Shown here: one piece after another, positions 25,615 through 35,248 of the stretch | Position numbering within the stretch: the first letter of the stretch is position 1 | Layout of the letters: the number at the start of each line of letters is the position of its first letter | NCBI GenBank assembly: GCA_964581095.1 | Contig: CAZONK010000003.1 | Location: 1-51,732, forward strand | From: SZUA-230 sp964581095 | Lineage (GTDB): Bacteria; Bacteroidota; Bacteroidia; Cytophagales; Cyclobacteriaceae | Reading direction: 5' to 3' | Length of the DNA: 51,732 nt | Translations under genes and position numbers: made by a program | The notes under the pieces: model-generated | Database searches by the model: none | What the model was told of the DNA's origin: nothing | What the model saw: the letters and a program-made list of their open reading frames with translations, nothing else

Positions 25615-26919
25615 GTGAATTATCGTGAAGCCACAGAATTTATGTACAGTAGCCTGCCTATGTATCAAAGGGTAGGCAAAGCTGCGTTTAAAAAAGATCT
25701 GATAAACATCCGGGCATTATGTCAGAGTCTGGGGAACCCCCAGGATTCATTCCGCAGCGTTCACATTGCCGGCACCAACGGCAAGGGGAGCAGCGCCCAC
25801 ATGCTGGCAGCCATCCTGCAGATATCAGGATACAAAACAGGCCTTTACACTTCTCCACACCTGAAAAACTTTACCGAGCGGATCAAAATTAACGGGAATG
25901 AAATCCCGGAATTGGATGTCGTGCGATTCGTAACCGAAAATCAGAAGATAATCGAACAAATCAAACCATCGTTTTTTGAAATTACAGTTGCTATGGCATT
26001 TGATTATTTTGCCAGGCAACAAGTAGATATAGCCATAATAGAAACAGGCCTTGGTGGAAGATTGGACTCGACAAACATTATTAACCCTGAATTATCACTG
26101 ATAACAAATATCAGCCTGGATCATACAGAAATGCTGGGGAACACCATTGCTGAAATTGCAGTAGAAAAAGGTGGTATTATAAAAAAACATACCCCCGTTG
26201 TAATTGGTGAATTAAATGAGGATGCCGATCCCGTTTTCATTCAAATTGCTGATGAATTGGTGTCCGGGATTCATTTTGCTGCCCATGACTATTCCGTAAT
26301 AAAAAATAGAGGCAAAATTGAGATTAAAAATAATAAAAATGGAAATAGGGTTATCATGCAAAATTCAAATCTGATACCCGATTACCAGGTAAAAAATATA
26401 TTGGGAGTTTTAAAAGTTTGTGACCTACTGGCATTGGATGTTTTTACGAAAATTTCATCCCTGAATCTAGCCGATCTTTTTGAGGAATTTTTCAAAAAGA
26501 ATAGCATACATGGTCGTTGGGAGGTATTGCAAAAGTATCCTCTTATCATTTGCGACACGGCTCATAATATTGCAGGAATTTCTGAAGTAAAAAATGAAAT
26601 AGGGAAACAATCGTTTAAGAATCTTCACATTGTGCTGGGAATGGTTACCGATAAAGATGCGGAAAGAGTACTGGAGCTTCTTCCATCATCAGCTGTTTAC
26701 TATTTTTGCCAGGCTAAGATCCCGCGTGCGATGCCAGCTTTAAAACTAAAATCAATTGCCAATACGCTGGGATTGGAGGGAATAGTAGTTGAAGATGTAA
26801 ATGAAGCAATAGAATTGGCAAAATTAAATGCGAATGAACAGGATATGATTTTTATTGGCGGAAGTACATTTATTGTTGCTGAAATTAATGGGTTAATGAA
26901 TAATCCCGGAGTCAAATAA
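25615..26919 (+). CDS. folC: Bifunctional folylpolyglutamate / dihydrofolate synthase
   Basis: This 434-residue Mur-ligase-fold enzyme makes dihydrofolate and adds glutamates to folates. The P-loop is GTNGKGSSAHM (about 53-63), followed by IETGLGGRLDSTN and TNISLDHTEMLGNT, with WEVLQKYPLIICDTAHN in the C-terminal domain. The start is a GTG at 25615; it gives MNYREATEFMYSSLPMYQRV, which aligns with the usual FolC N-terminus. The first ATG would truncate this. It begins 14 bp after the TonB/TolA-like gene and is probably cotranscribed, though functionally unrelated. Confidence 0.93.
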   Translation: MNYREATEFMYSSLPMYQRVGKAAFKKDLINIRALCQSLGNPQDSFRSVHIAGTNGKGSSAHMLAAILQISGYKTGLYTSPHLKNFTERIKINGNEIPELDVVRFVTENQKIIEQIKPSFFEITVAMAFDYFARQQVDIAIIETGLGGRLDSTNIINPELSLITNISLDHTEMLGNTIAEIAVEKGGIIKKHTPVVIGELNEDADPVFIQIADELVSGIHFAAHDYSVIKNRGKIEIKNNKNGNRVIMQNSNLIPDYQVKNILGVLKVCDLLALDVFTKISSLNLADLFEEFFKKNSIHGRWEVLQKYPLIICDTAHNIAGISEVKNEIGKQSFKNLHIVLGMVTDKDAERVLELLPSSAVYYFCQAKIPRAMPALKLKSIANTLGLEGIVVEDVNEAIELAKLNANEQDMIFIGGSTFIVAEINGLMNNPGVK

Positions 26920-26938
26920 GTTGAATTTTTAGCAAATA

Positions 26939-27607
26939 ATGGGAAGAGGTAAAACGTCGAAATTTGCTGATAACAACGCAAATATAAATGTAATTCAGGA
27001 TGGAAAACCGTTCTATAGTGAAATTAAGGGAAAATGGAATCAGTTATATTTCAAAAATCAAAATGATATTGTACTTGAACTGGCATGCGGCAGGGGAGAA
27101 TACACAACAGGGCTCGCAGAAAGATTTCCTGATAAAAATTATATTGGAATTGATATAAAAGGGGCAAGAATTTGGACAGGAAGTCAGTATGCTTCCAAAA
27201 CAGGTCTTAATAACGTTGCTTTTCTACGCACACATATTCAAAATTTAGAAAATTTTTTTGTTGTAAACGAAATTTCTGAAATCTGGATTATTCATCCTGA
27301 CCCACGTCCGAAAGACAGTGATGAAAGACGAAGGATTACAAATAACAGATTTTTGGACTTATACCAAAAAATAATTAAACCCGGAGGAGCAATCCGGTTA
27401 AAAACAGACAACACAGGATTATATAATTACAGTCTTGAAACATTACAATACCGCTCAGATGTGACCATTTTAGATTTTACGGAGGACCTCTACAATTCAA
27501 AAATGCTCCCCGAGCATCATACTATAAAAACCCGATACGAGCAAGAATTTACTGCGGAAGGAAATATGATTAAATGCATAAAATTCTCTTTCAATGATCA
27601 TAACTAA
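26939..27607 (+). CDS. trmB: tRNA (guanine46-N7)-methyltransferase
   Basis: At 222 residues the length is normal for TrmB, which makes m7G46 in the tRNA variable loop using S-adenosylmethionine. The SAM-binding motif is LELACGRGEYTTGLA (about 47-61). The family signature HPDPRPKDSDERRR is near 119-132; the first residue is His where Phe-Pro-Asp is usual. LKTDN near 159 is also conserved. It follows folC by 19 bp on the same strand. Confidence 0.93.
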   Translation: MGRGKTSKFADNNANINVIQDGKPFYSEIKGKWNQLYFKNQNDIVLELACGRGEYTTGLAERFPDKNYIGIDIKGARIWTGSQYASKTGLNNVAFLRTHIQNLENFFVVNEISEIWIIHPDPRPKDSDERRRITNNRFLDLYQKIIKPGGAIRLKTDNTGLYNYSLETLQYRSDVTILDFTEDLYNSKMLPEHHTIKTRYEQEFTAEGNMIKCIKFSFNDHN

Positions 27608-27713
27608 TTGTTGATTAACTTAATTAATTTTGCGTTTAAATTTTTGGATTGGCTATATTGTATGGCCAAATAAAAAATCGTTGGTAAAATCAAGTATTTA
27701 GCGTTTTAAATTC

Positions 27714-29567
27714 ATGTCAGAAACAATAGAACAAATAAAAGAAGTTGTTATTCTGTTTGCCGGGGATTCCGGTGATGGTATGCAACTAACGGGTGGGCAA
27801 TTTTCAGAAACCATAGGTTTATTTGGAGCTGATATCTCAACATTTCCCACGTACCCTGCTGAAATCAGGGCACCAAGGGGAACACTGGCAGGAGTATCAG
27901 GATTTCAATTAAAATTCGGGAGCCACCAGGTATTCACTCCGGGCGATCAGTACGATGCACTCGTGGTAATGAATGCTGCAGCATTAAAAGTAAATATATC
28001 CAATCTTAAAAAGGGTGGAGTAATCATTGCCAATACAGATGGTTTTGATAAAAAGAACCTACGGTTAGCTGAATATATAGATGACCAGAATCCGATGGTA
28101 GATGGATCCCTTAGTGATTATTCGGTGCACCGTATCGATATTACAAAATTTACGCGTGAGGCTTTGAAAGAATCACCTATGGGGATTAAGGAAATTGATC
28201 GGAGCAAAAACATGTTTGTCCTGGGATATATCTACTGGATGTTTGATCAGGATCCTACAAACACTATTAATTTTCTCGAGCATAAATTCAAGTCAAATCC
28301 TGATGTAAGGGACGCCAATGTTAAAGTTTTAAAGACCGGTTATTATTACGGAGAAACCGCCGAAGCATTCAGGACCCGGTATAAACTGGAACCTGCTTCA
28401 TTGCCTGCGGGTAAATACAGAACAATTATGGGCAACCAGGCTACTGCATTAGGACTGGTAGCGGCATCAAAAAAATCAGGCCTTGAACTCTTTTATGGTA
28501 GTTATCCAATAACTCCTGCATCTGATGTATTGCACTTTTTATCACGATATAAAAATTTTGGTGTGAAGACATTCCAGGCAGAAGATGAAATTGCGGCAAT
28601 GTCTTCGGTGATTGGTGCAAGTTTTGGTGGTGATCTCGCTATTACAGCTTCGTCAGGACCAGGAATTGCTCTTAAAACAGAAGCAATTGGTTTGGGGATG
28701 ATCCTTGAACTACCGATGGTAATCATTAATGTACAGCGGGGTGGCCCATCTACCGGACTTCCGACAAAGACAGAACAATCGGACTTGTTTCAGGTAATGT
28801 ATGGCAGAAATGGAGAAGCTCCAATTCCTGTAATTGCAGCCCATTCCCCATCAGGATGTTTCGATGCAGCGTTTGAGGCTTGTAGAATTGCCGTGGAGCA
28901 TATGACCCCTGTGTTTCTTCTTACTGATGGTTATATTGGAAATGGGGCAGAACCCTGGAAATATCCTCAATCAAAGGACCTGAAAACGATCAAACCAAAG
29001 TTTGTTCCTAAAAATTCAAATGGTCATGACGTGGAATACCTGCCTTATAAGCGGGATGAAAACCTGGTACGTACCTGGGCAATACCCGGTATGAAAGGAT
29101 ATGAGCACCGAATTGGTGGACTGGAAAAAGCCCACGAAACCGGGAATGTATCGTATGATGATGATAACCATCAAAGAATGGTAAATATCCGTGCTGAGAA
29201 GGTAGCAAAGATAGCCGAAGATATACCTGTTCAGACAATTGATTCGGGACCGGAAAAAGGAGATGTACTTGTTCTTGGATGGGGATCTACCTACGGCTCA
29301 ATACGGACAGCACTGGAAGAACTTCAGGATGAAGGAGTAGCTGTATCACATGCACATTTGACCTACCTGAACCCTTTCCCCCGGAACCTGGGAGAAATAT
29401 TAAAATCGTTTAAACATGTGTTGATCCCCGAACTAAACCGGGGTCAATTACTGAGCCTGATTAGGGCGGAATATCTTGTAGATGCCAAAGGACTCAACAA
29501 GATCAAAGGATTGCCTTTTACACTCAAGGAAATAAAAGATAAAGTATTAGAAATTATTGGTAAATAA
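27714..29567 (+). CDS. korA: 2-oxoacid:ferredoxin oxidoreductase subunit alpha (gamma-alpha fusion)
   Basis: This 617-residue protein has an N-terminal gamma domain (about 1-200, FAGDSGDGMQLTGGQFSE) fused to the alpha/pyrimidine domain (about 225-617, YPITPASDVLHFLSR, QAEDEIAAMSSVIGAS, QRGGPSTGLPTKTEQSDLF). It is the alpha partner of a thiamine-diphosphate enzyme that oxidatively decarboxylates a 2-oxoacid to its acyl-CoA while reducing ferredoxin. The fused form and the KorB neighbour favour 2-oxoglutarate, but the substrate is not proven. It ends one base before the korB ATG, so the pair is coupled. Confidence 0.93.
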   Translation: MSETIEQIKEVVILFAGDSGDGMQLTGGQFSETIGLFGADISTFPTYPAEIRAPRGTLAGVSGFQLKFGSHQVFTPGDQYDALVVMNAAALKVNISNLKKGGVIIANTDGFDKKNLRLAEYIDDQNPMVDGSLSDYSVHRIDITKFTREALKESPMGIKEIDRSKNMFVLGYIYWMFDQDPTNTINFLEHKFKSNPDVRDANVKVLKTGYYYGETAEAFRTRYKLEPASLPAGKYRTIMGNQATALGLVAASKKSGLELFYGSYPITPASDVLHFLSRYKNFGVKTFQAEDEIAAMSSVIGASFGGDLAITASSGPGIALKTEAIGLGMILELPMVIINVQRGGPSTGLPTKTEQSDLFQVMYGRNGEAPIPVIAAHSPSGCFDAAFEACRIAVEHMTPVFLLTDGYIGNGAEPWKYPQSKDLKTIKPKFVPKNSNGHDVEYLPYKRDENLVRTWAIPGMKGYEHRIGGLEKAHETGNVSYDDDNHQRMVNIRAEKVAKIAEDIPVQTIDSGPEKGDVLVLGWGSTYGSIRTALEELQDEGVAVSHAHLTYLNPFPRNLGEILKSFKHVLIPELNRGQLLSLIRAEYLVDAKGLNKIKGLPFTLKEIKDKVLEIIGK

Positions 29568-29568
29568 T

Positions 29569-30606
29569 ATGACAACTACAGTCGAAAATATAGTTCAAAA
29601 TCTTACTCCTAAGGATTACTCCTCGGATCAGGAGGTACGTTGGTGCCCGGGATGTGGTGATTACTCAATTCTCAAGCAGGTGCAAACAATTATGCCTGAC
29701 CTGGGTGTTCCTAAGGAAGACGTTGTATTTATATCCGGGATCGGGTGCTCTTCACGTTTCCCGTACTATATGAATACATTTGGAATGCACAGTATCCACG
29801 GCAGGGCGCCGGCAATTGCAAGTGGCTTAAAAGGTGCAAATCCGGATTTAAGTATTTGGGTAATCACCGGTGATGGCGACTCACTTTCAATCGGGGGCAA
29901 CCATATAATTCACCTGCTTCGTCGCAATTTCGATATGAACGTATTGATGTTCAATAACGAAATTTATGGATTAACAAAAGGACAATATAGCCCAACTTCC
30001 CCACGGGGGAAAATTTCAAAATCTTCTCCTTTCGGATCTGTGGACCATCCTTTTAATCCACTGGCACTGGCCCTTGGGGCTGAGGGCACTTTTATTGCAC
30101 GTACAATGGACAGGGACCCGAAACATGTAAGAAGCGTATTAATGAAAGCTGCTGCACACAAGGGTACTTCATTTGTTGAGATTTATCAGAACTGTAATGT
30201 ATTCAATGATGGGGCTTTTTCATTGTTCACCGAGAAAAGCTCCAAACCTGACAATACAGTATTTCTTGAAGAAGGCAAACCTCTGGTATTTGGTCACGAT
30301 GGAAGTAAAGGCCTCAAACTTGATGGATTCAGGCCTATGATCGTAGATTTAAATGATGGGAATTCCGTAGATGATCTCTGGGTACATGATCAAAAAGACA
30401 ATATAAAAGCCGCTATTCTGGCACAACTTTTTGATGACCCTACGATGGAAGGTGGTTTTCCAAGACCCTTTGGAGTTTTCTATGAGGAAGAGAGGTTTAC
30501 CTATGAAGATGTATTTGTGGATCAGATAAAAGAAGCAATTAAAAAGAGTGGGGAAGGAGACCTTGATAGTTTGATCAGTGGTACGAGTACCTGGGAAGTA
30601 AAATAA
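29569..30606 (+). CDS. korB: 2-oxoacid:ferredoxin oxidoreductase subunit beta
   Basis: This 345-residue protein is the beta subunit. It binds thiamine diphosphate (VITGDGDSLSIGGNH, NNEIYGLTKGQYSPT) and one 4Fe-4S cluster. The Cys ligands are visible as WCPGCGDY (Cys26, Cys29), GIGCSSR and QNCNVF. The ATG at 29569 was chosen over a TTG at 29557, because the ATG directly follows the korA stop. No ferredoxin gene is adjacent, so electrons must go to a ferredoxin elsewhere. A terminator follows at 30629-30661. Confidence 0.94.
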   Translation: MTTTVENIVQNLTPKDYSSDQEVRWCPGCGDYSILKQVQTIMPDLGVPKEDVVFISGIGCSSRFPYYMNTFGMHSIHGRAPAIASGLKGANPDLSIWVITGDGDSLSIGGNHIIHLLRRNFDMNVLMFNNEIYGLTKGQYSPTSPRGKISKSSPFGSVDHPFNPLALALGAEGTFIARTMDRDPKHVRSVLMKAAAHKGTSFVEIYQNCNVFNDGAFSLFTEKSSKPDNTVFLEEGKPLVFGHDGSKGLKLDGFRPMIVDLNDGNSVDDLWVHDQKDNIKAAILAQLFDDPTMEGGFPRPFGVFYEEERFTYEDVFVDQIKEAIKKSGEGDLDSLISGTSTWEVK

Positions 30607-30628
30607 AATTGTTAACTCAAAAATATGT

Positions 30629-30661
30629 AAAAAAGGTGTCCTCTCCGGGCATCTTTTTTTT
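30629..30661 (+). terminator. Rho-independent terminator after korAB
   Basis: The stem AAAAGGTGTCC pairs with GGGCATCTTTT (including G-U pairs) and is followed by a run of Ts. It ends the korAB transcript before the gamma-glutamyltransferase genes. Confidence 0.75.
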
Positions 30662-30731
30662 GATTATATATACGGTGAAGTATGTGATTTATTTTTTTAT
30701 AGCTTACTTTCCAATTTCAACTTGATATACA

Positions 30732-32423
30732 ATGAAAAATAATAGAACAAGCTCTATGCTTTTGTTACTGATTGGCAGCCTGTTGTTTTTTGAAGCTTGC
30801 CGGTCGGGTTCTGTGGAAGCAGATCAGCAGGCTACCACTCAAACAAATGATCAATTTGCCACCTCGCCCTTTGGCATGGTTTCTACAGCACATCCACTGG
30901 CTACTGCAGCCGGCCTGGAAATGCTTGATAAAGGGGGCAATGCTGTTGATGCCGCTGTTGCTGCTGCATTTACTTTAACGGTGGTTGAGCCAGCCATGAG
31001 TGGACTGGGTGGACGCCTTCAGGCAATTGTAAGAACTGAAGATGGGGAGGTCTATGGAATAGATGCCACAACACAGGCTCCCATGACCTATGATCCTGAA
31101 ACTGCTCCACAAGCGAAATATGGATATGCGGTTATTGGTGTTCCTGGTTTGGTTGCCGGGCTGGTAAAACTAAATAAGGAGCATGGGAGCTTACCTTTGG
31201 CAGATGTGATAGCTCCGGCTATCAGGTATGCAGATGAAGGTTTTAAACAACTTTCGGGACAGGTGCACTTTCAGAACAGGGTTCGTAAAGAGTTGATGGA
31301 GTTTGAAGGTTCACGAGAATACTTTATCAGGCCAAATGACACAATTGTTTACGGACCGGCTGATTTGCTGATTCAGAAAGACCTTGCACATTCACTGCAA
31401 TTGATTGCTGAACAGGGCCCCGATGTATTTTACAAAGGTGAGATAGCTAAAAAAATGGTTGAAGATGTTTCCAAACATGGAGGGGCGCTTACTATTGAAT
31501 CCCTGGAAAACTATGAAGCATTGGATGCCCCTATAATGAAAGGCAGTTATCGTGGACACGATGTATATGGCTTATGGATCCCTTCCTTCGGGGCAATCAC
31601 AATTGAGATTCTCCAGATACTTGAAAATTTGCCCATGAATGATTACACCGAAGCGGAATGGGCAAGTGCAATGTACCAGGCAATTAAAATTGGCTACGAG
31701 GATCGTTATAAACAGAAATCTATTGAGATTGGCGACCACCTTACCAATAAAGATTATGCCAGAGAACAAGCACAAAGAATTCATGTTGGGCAATCCATTG
31801 AAACCGGTCAAAATTTTTTAAACAAAGAGAGTTTTCTTACTGATACGGATATATTAGGACATACAACACATCTTAGCGTTGCTGATGAGAGTGGTATGGT
31901 AATAGCTCTTACACAGTCATTAGGACCAATAATGGGTAGCAGGGTGGCTACTCCCGGGTTGGGGTTTCTTTATGCGGCTACTCTTGGCGGATACCTTGGG
32001 CCTTTTGAACCCGGGCAGCGCGCGGCTTCGCATATTTCCCCAATGATTCTTACTAATGATAATAAACCATATATGGGAATTGGCGCTGCGGGTGGAGCCA
32101 GGATAAATTCAGCCATTATTCAGGCAATATGTCGTGTTATCGATCGAAATATGAATTTATTTGAGGCATTGGAGGCTCCAAGGGTTCATCCAACAGGAGA
32201 GGGTGTTACCCTTGAAATGCACGATTCTTTAGCCTGGAATGGAGACGATCTCCGTTTTCTCAGGGAAAATGGTTTTATCATTGAAGAGAATCATGAACCT
32301 TTTCGTTTTGGTCGTGTGCATGCGGTTATGTACCAAAACGCTGAATGGATCGGTGCAGCCGATCCTGATGGTGAAGGAGTTGCATCGGGACCTGATAAAG
32401 CATTAAAATTATCTAATAATTAG
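30732..32423 (+). CDS. Gamma-glutamyltransferase-family lipoprotein (first of two)
   Basis: This 563-residue, autoprocessed Ntn-hydrolase-type protein has lipobox FEAC. The N-terminal pattern STAHPLATAAGLEMLDKGGN with AVDAAVAAAFTLTVVEPAMSG is that of the GGT family. The nucleophile region GHTTHLSVADESGMVIALTQ provides the Thr at which the chain would split. Compared with E. coli GGT the substrate-binding positions differ. The loop DATTQAP has Thr where the glutamate-binding Arg (DFRE) sits, the SS of RPLSSM is RAASH, and GxPGG is GAAGG. It may act on a different gamma-amide or not be active as a classical GGT. The next gene is a second copy of the family, 17 bp downstream. Confidence 0.85.
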   Translation: MKNNRTSSMLLLLIGSLLFFEACRSGSVEADQQATTQTNDQFATSPFGMVSTAHPLATAAGLEMLDKGGNAVDAAVAAAFTLTVVEPAMSGLGGRLQAIVRTEDGEVYGIDATTQAPMTYDPETAPQAKYGYAVIGVPGLVAGLVKLNKEHGSLPLADVIAPAIRYADEGFKQLSGQVHFQNRVRKELMEFEGSREYFIRPNDTIVYGPADLLIQKDLAHSLQLIAEQGPDVFYKGEIAKKMVEDVSKHGGALTIESLENYEALDAPIMKGSYRGHDVYGLWIPSFGAITIEILQILENLPMNDYTEAEWASAMYQAIKIGYEDRYKQKSIEIGDHLTNKDYAREQAQRIHVGQSIETGQNFLNKESFLTDTDILGHTTHLSVADESGMVIALTQSLGPIMGSRVATPGLGFLYAATLGGYLGPFEPGQRAASHISPMILTNDNKPYMGIGAAGGARINSAIIQAICRVIDRNMNLFEALEAPRVHPTGEGVTLEMHDSLAWNGDDLRFLRENGFIIEENHEPFRFGRVHAVMYQNAEWIGAADPDGEGVASGPDKALKLSNN

Positions 32424-32440
32424 TATATTCCCTTGCGCGC

Positions 32441-34099
32441 ATGAATTTTATATCAATCAGGCAAATCTTAATCATTGTATGTGTGTTTCTGTCAATTTCC
32501 TGTCAGGAACAAATCGTATTGAATCAAATACCCAAAGGTGTTGTAAGTTCTGCGCACCCACTTGCCACCGAAGCAGGGATACGCATACTTGAAAATGGAG
32601 GAAATGCATTTGATGCTGCGGTTGCTGTTGCATCAACCCTCAATGTAGTGGAGCCCATGATGTCAGGAGTAGGAGGATACGGTACAATTCTGATTTATGA
32701 TGCAAAAAAAAAGGAAGTACGGTATCTGGATTCTTCAGGGAAAATACCCCTGGCAACCAATGCGGACCTGATGCGTGCACCCACACCGGGATATATGCAA
32801 AACCGGAAAGGGGCAAAAGCCGTTTCAACCCCTGGAAATGTAAATGCATGGAAATCCTTGTCGGAAAATTATGGTTTATTACCATGGGAATCACTGTTTA
32901 AGGAAGCGATAGTATTGGCCACCGATGGATTTGCTATTGATAGCCGGCTTGCAGGTTTTATTAGTTATAGTTTTGACGGATTTTCGGAATATACAAGGTC
33001 ATTCTATGGGAGTGAGGGTGTACCATTAAATGCCGGGGAATTACTTATGCAGAAGGACCTTGGTAATACCCTTAAAGTCATTGCAGGCGATGGACCAGAA
33101 GCATATTATAAAGGAGTTATTGGTGATAACATAGATGCTGCGATGCAGGGCTCGGGAGGATTTTTGGCAAAAGAAGATCTCGAAAACGACAAAGCAGAAT
33201 GGTGGGATCCTATCAAAATAAAATATAATGATTACGAGGTATATACAGCATCTCCGCCGGCCACCGCATTCCCATCACTTATTCGCCTGGGATTTTTAAG
33301 CAGATTTAATGGTTTGGAACATAATTCTGTTGAGTATCTACATTTATTTGCCGAAGTAACAAAACAGGCATACAAAGACAGGCTTACTTATGCAGGTGAT
33401 CCGGAAATTACACCGCCTCCATTAGAATTCCTGTTATCCAAAAAGTATTGGAACAACTGGAAAGAAACGTTTAATCCAAATACTGCAACTACCTTTCAAA
33501 TGCCCGGAGAAGGTGTAGAAAGTAAAAATACCACGCATTTTGTTGTTGCCGACCAATATGGAAATGTTGTGAGTGCTACGCAAACACTTGGGAACTTGTT
33601 TGGAAGCAAAATAATGCCAGAGGGTACAGGTATCTGGCTAAACAACTCGCTTGCATATTGCACGTATGAACCAAAAGGCAACCCGATGGATGCTATCCCC
33701 GGACAAAGGAAATTATCGGGTGATTGCCCTACTATCATATTCAAGGATAATTTGCCATGGGTAGCACTTGGAACACCAGGAGGGCACACTATAGGACAGA
33801 CGGTGCCCCAAATGGTAATGAACCTGGTTGAGTTTAAAATGTCACTTCAGGATGCGATAAATGCACCCAGGATCAGTTTTATTGAACCCAATACACTGGC
33901 TGTTGAAAGGGGCATTTCGTTAAGTGCCATAAAACAATTGACGCAAAAAGGACATTTAATTTCATCAGGAGGAACATTAGGGCTTGCACATGCCTTGCTG
34001 ATTATTTATGATAATGGGAGAGTTTCATCATTTGAAGGTGTCGCGGATCAAAGGGGATCCGGGCTGTCTAAAGTTGCCGAACTAAATATAAATAAATAA
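32441..34099 (+). CDS. Gamma-glutamyltransferase-family lipoprotein (second of two)
   Basis: This 552-residue paralogue of the upstream gene has lipobox SISC. It has SSAHPLATEAGIRILENGGN with AFDAAVAVASTLNVVEPMMSG. The nucleophile region NTTHFVVADQYGNVVSATQT keeps the catalytic Thr, and GTPGGHTIGQT keeps the GxPGG loop. The expected Arg of DFRE is again missing (LDSSGKIP) and the SS pair reads LSGD. It is only loosely similar to its neighbour, so the two are old paralogues and not a recent duplication. They are probably cotranscribed. Confidence 0.87.
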   Translation: MNFISIRQILIIVCVFLSISCQEQIVLNQIPKGVVSSAHPLATEAGIRILENGGNAFDAAVAVASTLNVVEPMMSGVGGYGTILIYDAKKKEVRYLDSSGKIPLATNADLMRAPTPGYMQNRKGAKAVSTPGNVNAWKSLSENYGLLPWESLFKEAIVLATDGFAIDSRLAGFISYSFDGFSEYTRSFYGSEGVPLNAGELLMQKDLGNTLKVIAGDGPEAYYKGVIGDNIDAAMQGSGGFLAKEDLENDKAEWWDPIKIKYNDYEVYTASPPATAFPSLIRLGFLSRFNGLEHNSVEYLHLFAEVTKQAYKDRLTYAGDPEITPPPLEFLLSKKYWNNWKETFNPNTATTFQMPGEGVESKNTTHFVVADQYGNVVSATQTLGNLFGSKIMPEGTGIWLNNSLAYCTYEPKGNPMDAIPGQRKLSGDCPTIIFKDNLPWVALGTPGGHTIGQTVPQMVMNLVEFKMSLQDAINAPRISFIEPNTLAVERGISLSAIKQLTQKGHLISSGGTLGLAHALLIIYDNGRVSSFEGVADQRGSGLSKVAELNINK

Positions 34100-34230
34100 C
34101 GAATGAGAACAAGAGAAGTGGCGCTCTGGTTTGATTTTTCTGTCCCAGCCTTAATGTTATTCTATTTAAATAGCCTCTCCTTGGATGGACTTTGTGTTGT
34201 TGGTAAACCTTGTTTATAAGTACTTTTATC

Positions 34231-34830
34231 TTACTCCTCTTCCAGGTATTCAAGCACGTCTGCCAGTTCATCAAAGCTTTTATATCCCGGCTTGTCTTCA
34301 ACCGATCCATGCATTGCGATTCCTTTTGCAGGAGATGCAAGGATATTATCCAGGGCTCTAAGGTTTACATTAAATCCCACAAGTACCGGATATGCCTTAG
34401 CGAATAAATTTATTGTTTCCAGGCTTACGTGGCGATCATCGGGTATATTTTCAAAAAGATAATACGCTACGATATCAGAAGTAGATTTACCGAGTGAAAT
34501 AAGTTGTTCAATGGAATAATCATTTACATTCATTTCAAGGATGGCTTTTGATCCTAACCCCTTCACCGCAGAAAGCAGTCGCGGATTATTTACCTGGATG
34601 TAAGAGTAATTGTAATCCTCAATTGTTTCCATATGAACTATGCCGGTTTCTACAACCAGTTCAACCCCGGAAATCCACCCGGTAATTTCTTTGAACGATT
34701 CAGGAGTTACGTGATTAGAGTTTTCGGGGTCAATAGTAAAACCAAGTAATTCAACCCCCATACCTGCACAATATCTCGCATCACTCAGATTAGTAATACC
34801 ACCTACTTTTACAATTGTTTTTAACCCCAT
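34231..34830 (-). CDS. TrpF-like (phosphoribosylanthranilate isomerase-like) protein
   Basis: This 199-residue TIM-barrel-type protein starts with KTIVKVGGITNLSDARYCAG, which matches the TrpF opening K(I/V)CGITN except that the catalytic general-base Cys is Gly10. The C-terminus (GIAMHGSVEDKPGYKSFDEL) matches the TrpF phosphate-binding end, and YYLFEN sits where LLDS is expected. No other trp gene is in the window. I read it as a TrpF paralogue that has probably lost isomerase activity, although a moonlighting or altered enzyme is possible. It is convergent with the second GGT gene. Confidence 0.7.
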   Translation of the reverse strand: MGLKTIVKVGGITNLSDARYCAGMGVELLGFTIDPENSNHVTPESFKEITGWISGVELVVETGIVHMETIEDYNYSYIQVNNPRLLSAVKGLGSKAILEMNVNDYSIEQLISLGKSTSDIVAYYLFENIPDDRHVSLETINLFAKAYPVLVGFNVNLRALDNILASPAKGIAMHGSVEDKPGYKSFDELADVLEYLEEE

Positions 34831-34924
34831 TATAAGTTTTAATTATCAGTGATCAATTAATACGATTTGCCGAATGATGCAAAGAACGGTATTTTTGACT
34901 TCACAATATTCAATCTTTTTAAAT

Positions 34925-35245
34925 ATGGCTGTAGAAATTATCACGGATGATGAATTTCAATCCCGGTTAACAGAAAATGAACTTGTAGCAGTGAAATACT
35001 TCGCCGATTGGTGTGGAAGCTGCAGGTTATTCGCACCCAAATTCCGGAGGTTGTCGGAAGACGAGCGATTTGAGGGTATTACATTTTTAGATATCAATGC
35101 AGAAAATAATCCGGAGGCACGAAAGACCGCCGGAGTCCCCAATTTACCCTATTTTGCCATTTTTAATGGTGGCAAGCTTGTTGATGGGGTAGCAACAAAT
35201 AAGGAAGAACTGGTAGTAGATCTTATTTCACGATTAAAGCAATAA
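34925..35245 (+). CDS. Thioredoxin-family protein
   Basis: This 106-residue protein has a thioredoxin fold with active site WCGSC (Cys32 and Cys35 in this frame; the standard is WCGPC) and NLPYFAIFNGG carrying the cis-Pro. No signal peptide is seen with the ATG at 34925 (MAVEIITDDEF). A longer frame from 34874 adds 17 residues without a good signal, so the short form is chosen. The Ser in place of Pro between the cysteines should shift its redox potential. The next gene starts 3 bp later and is presumably a partner. Confidence 0.85.
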   Translation: MAVEIITDDEFQSRLTENELVAVKYFADWCGSCRLFAPKFRRLSEDERFEGITFLDINAENNPEARKTAGVPNLPYFAIFNGGKLVDGVATNKEELVVDLISRLKQ

Positions 35246-35248
35246 ACG

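Noticed and set aside
30732..34099. The two GGT genes as one gene broken by a frameshift
   Set aside because: Each has its own signal peptide, lipobox, N-terminal family motif and catalytic Thr, so they are two full genes.
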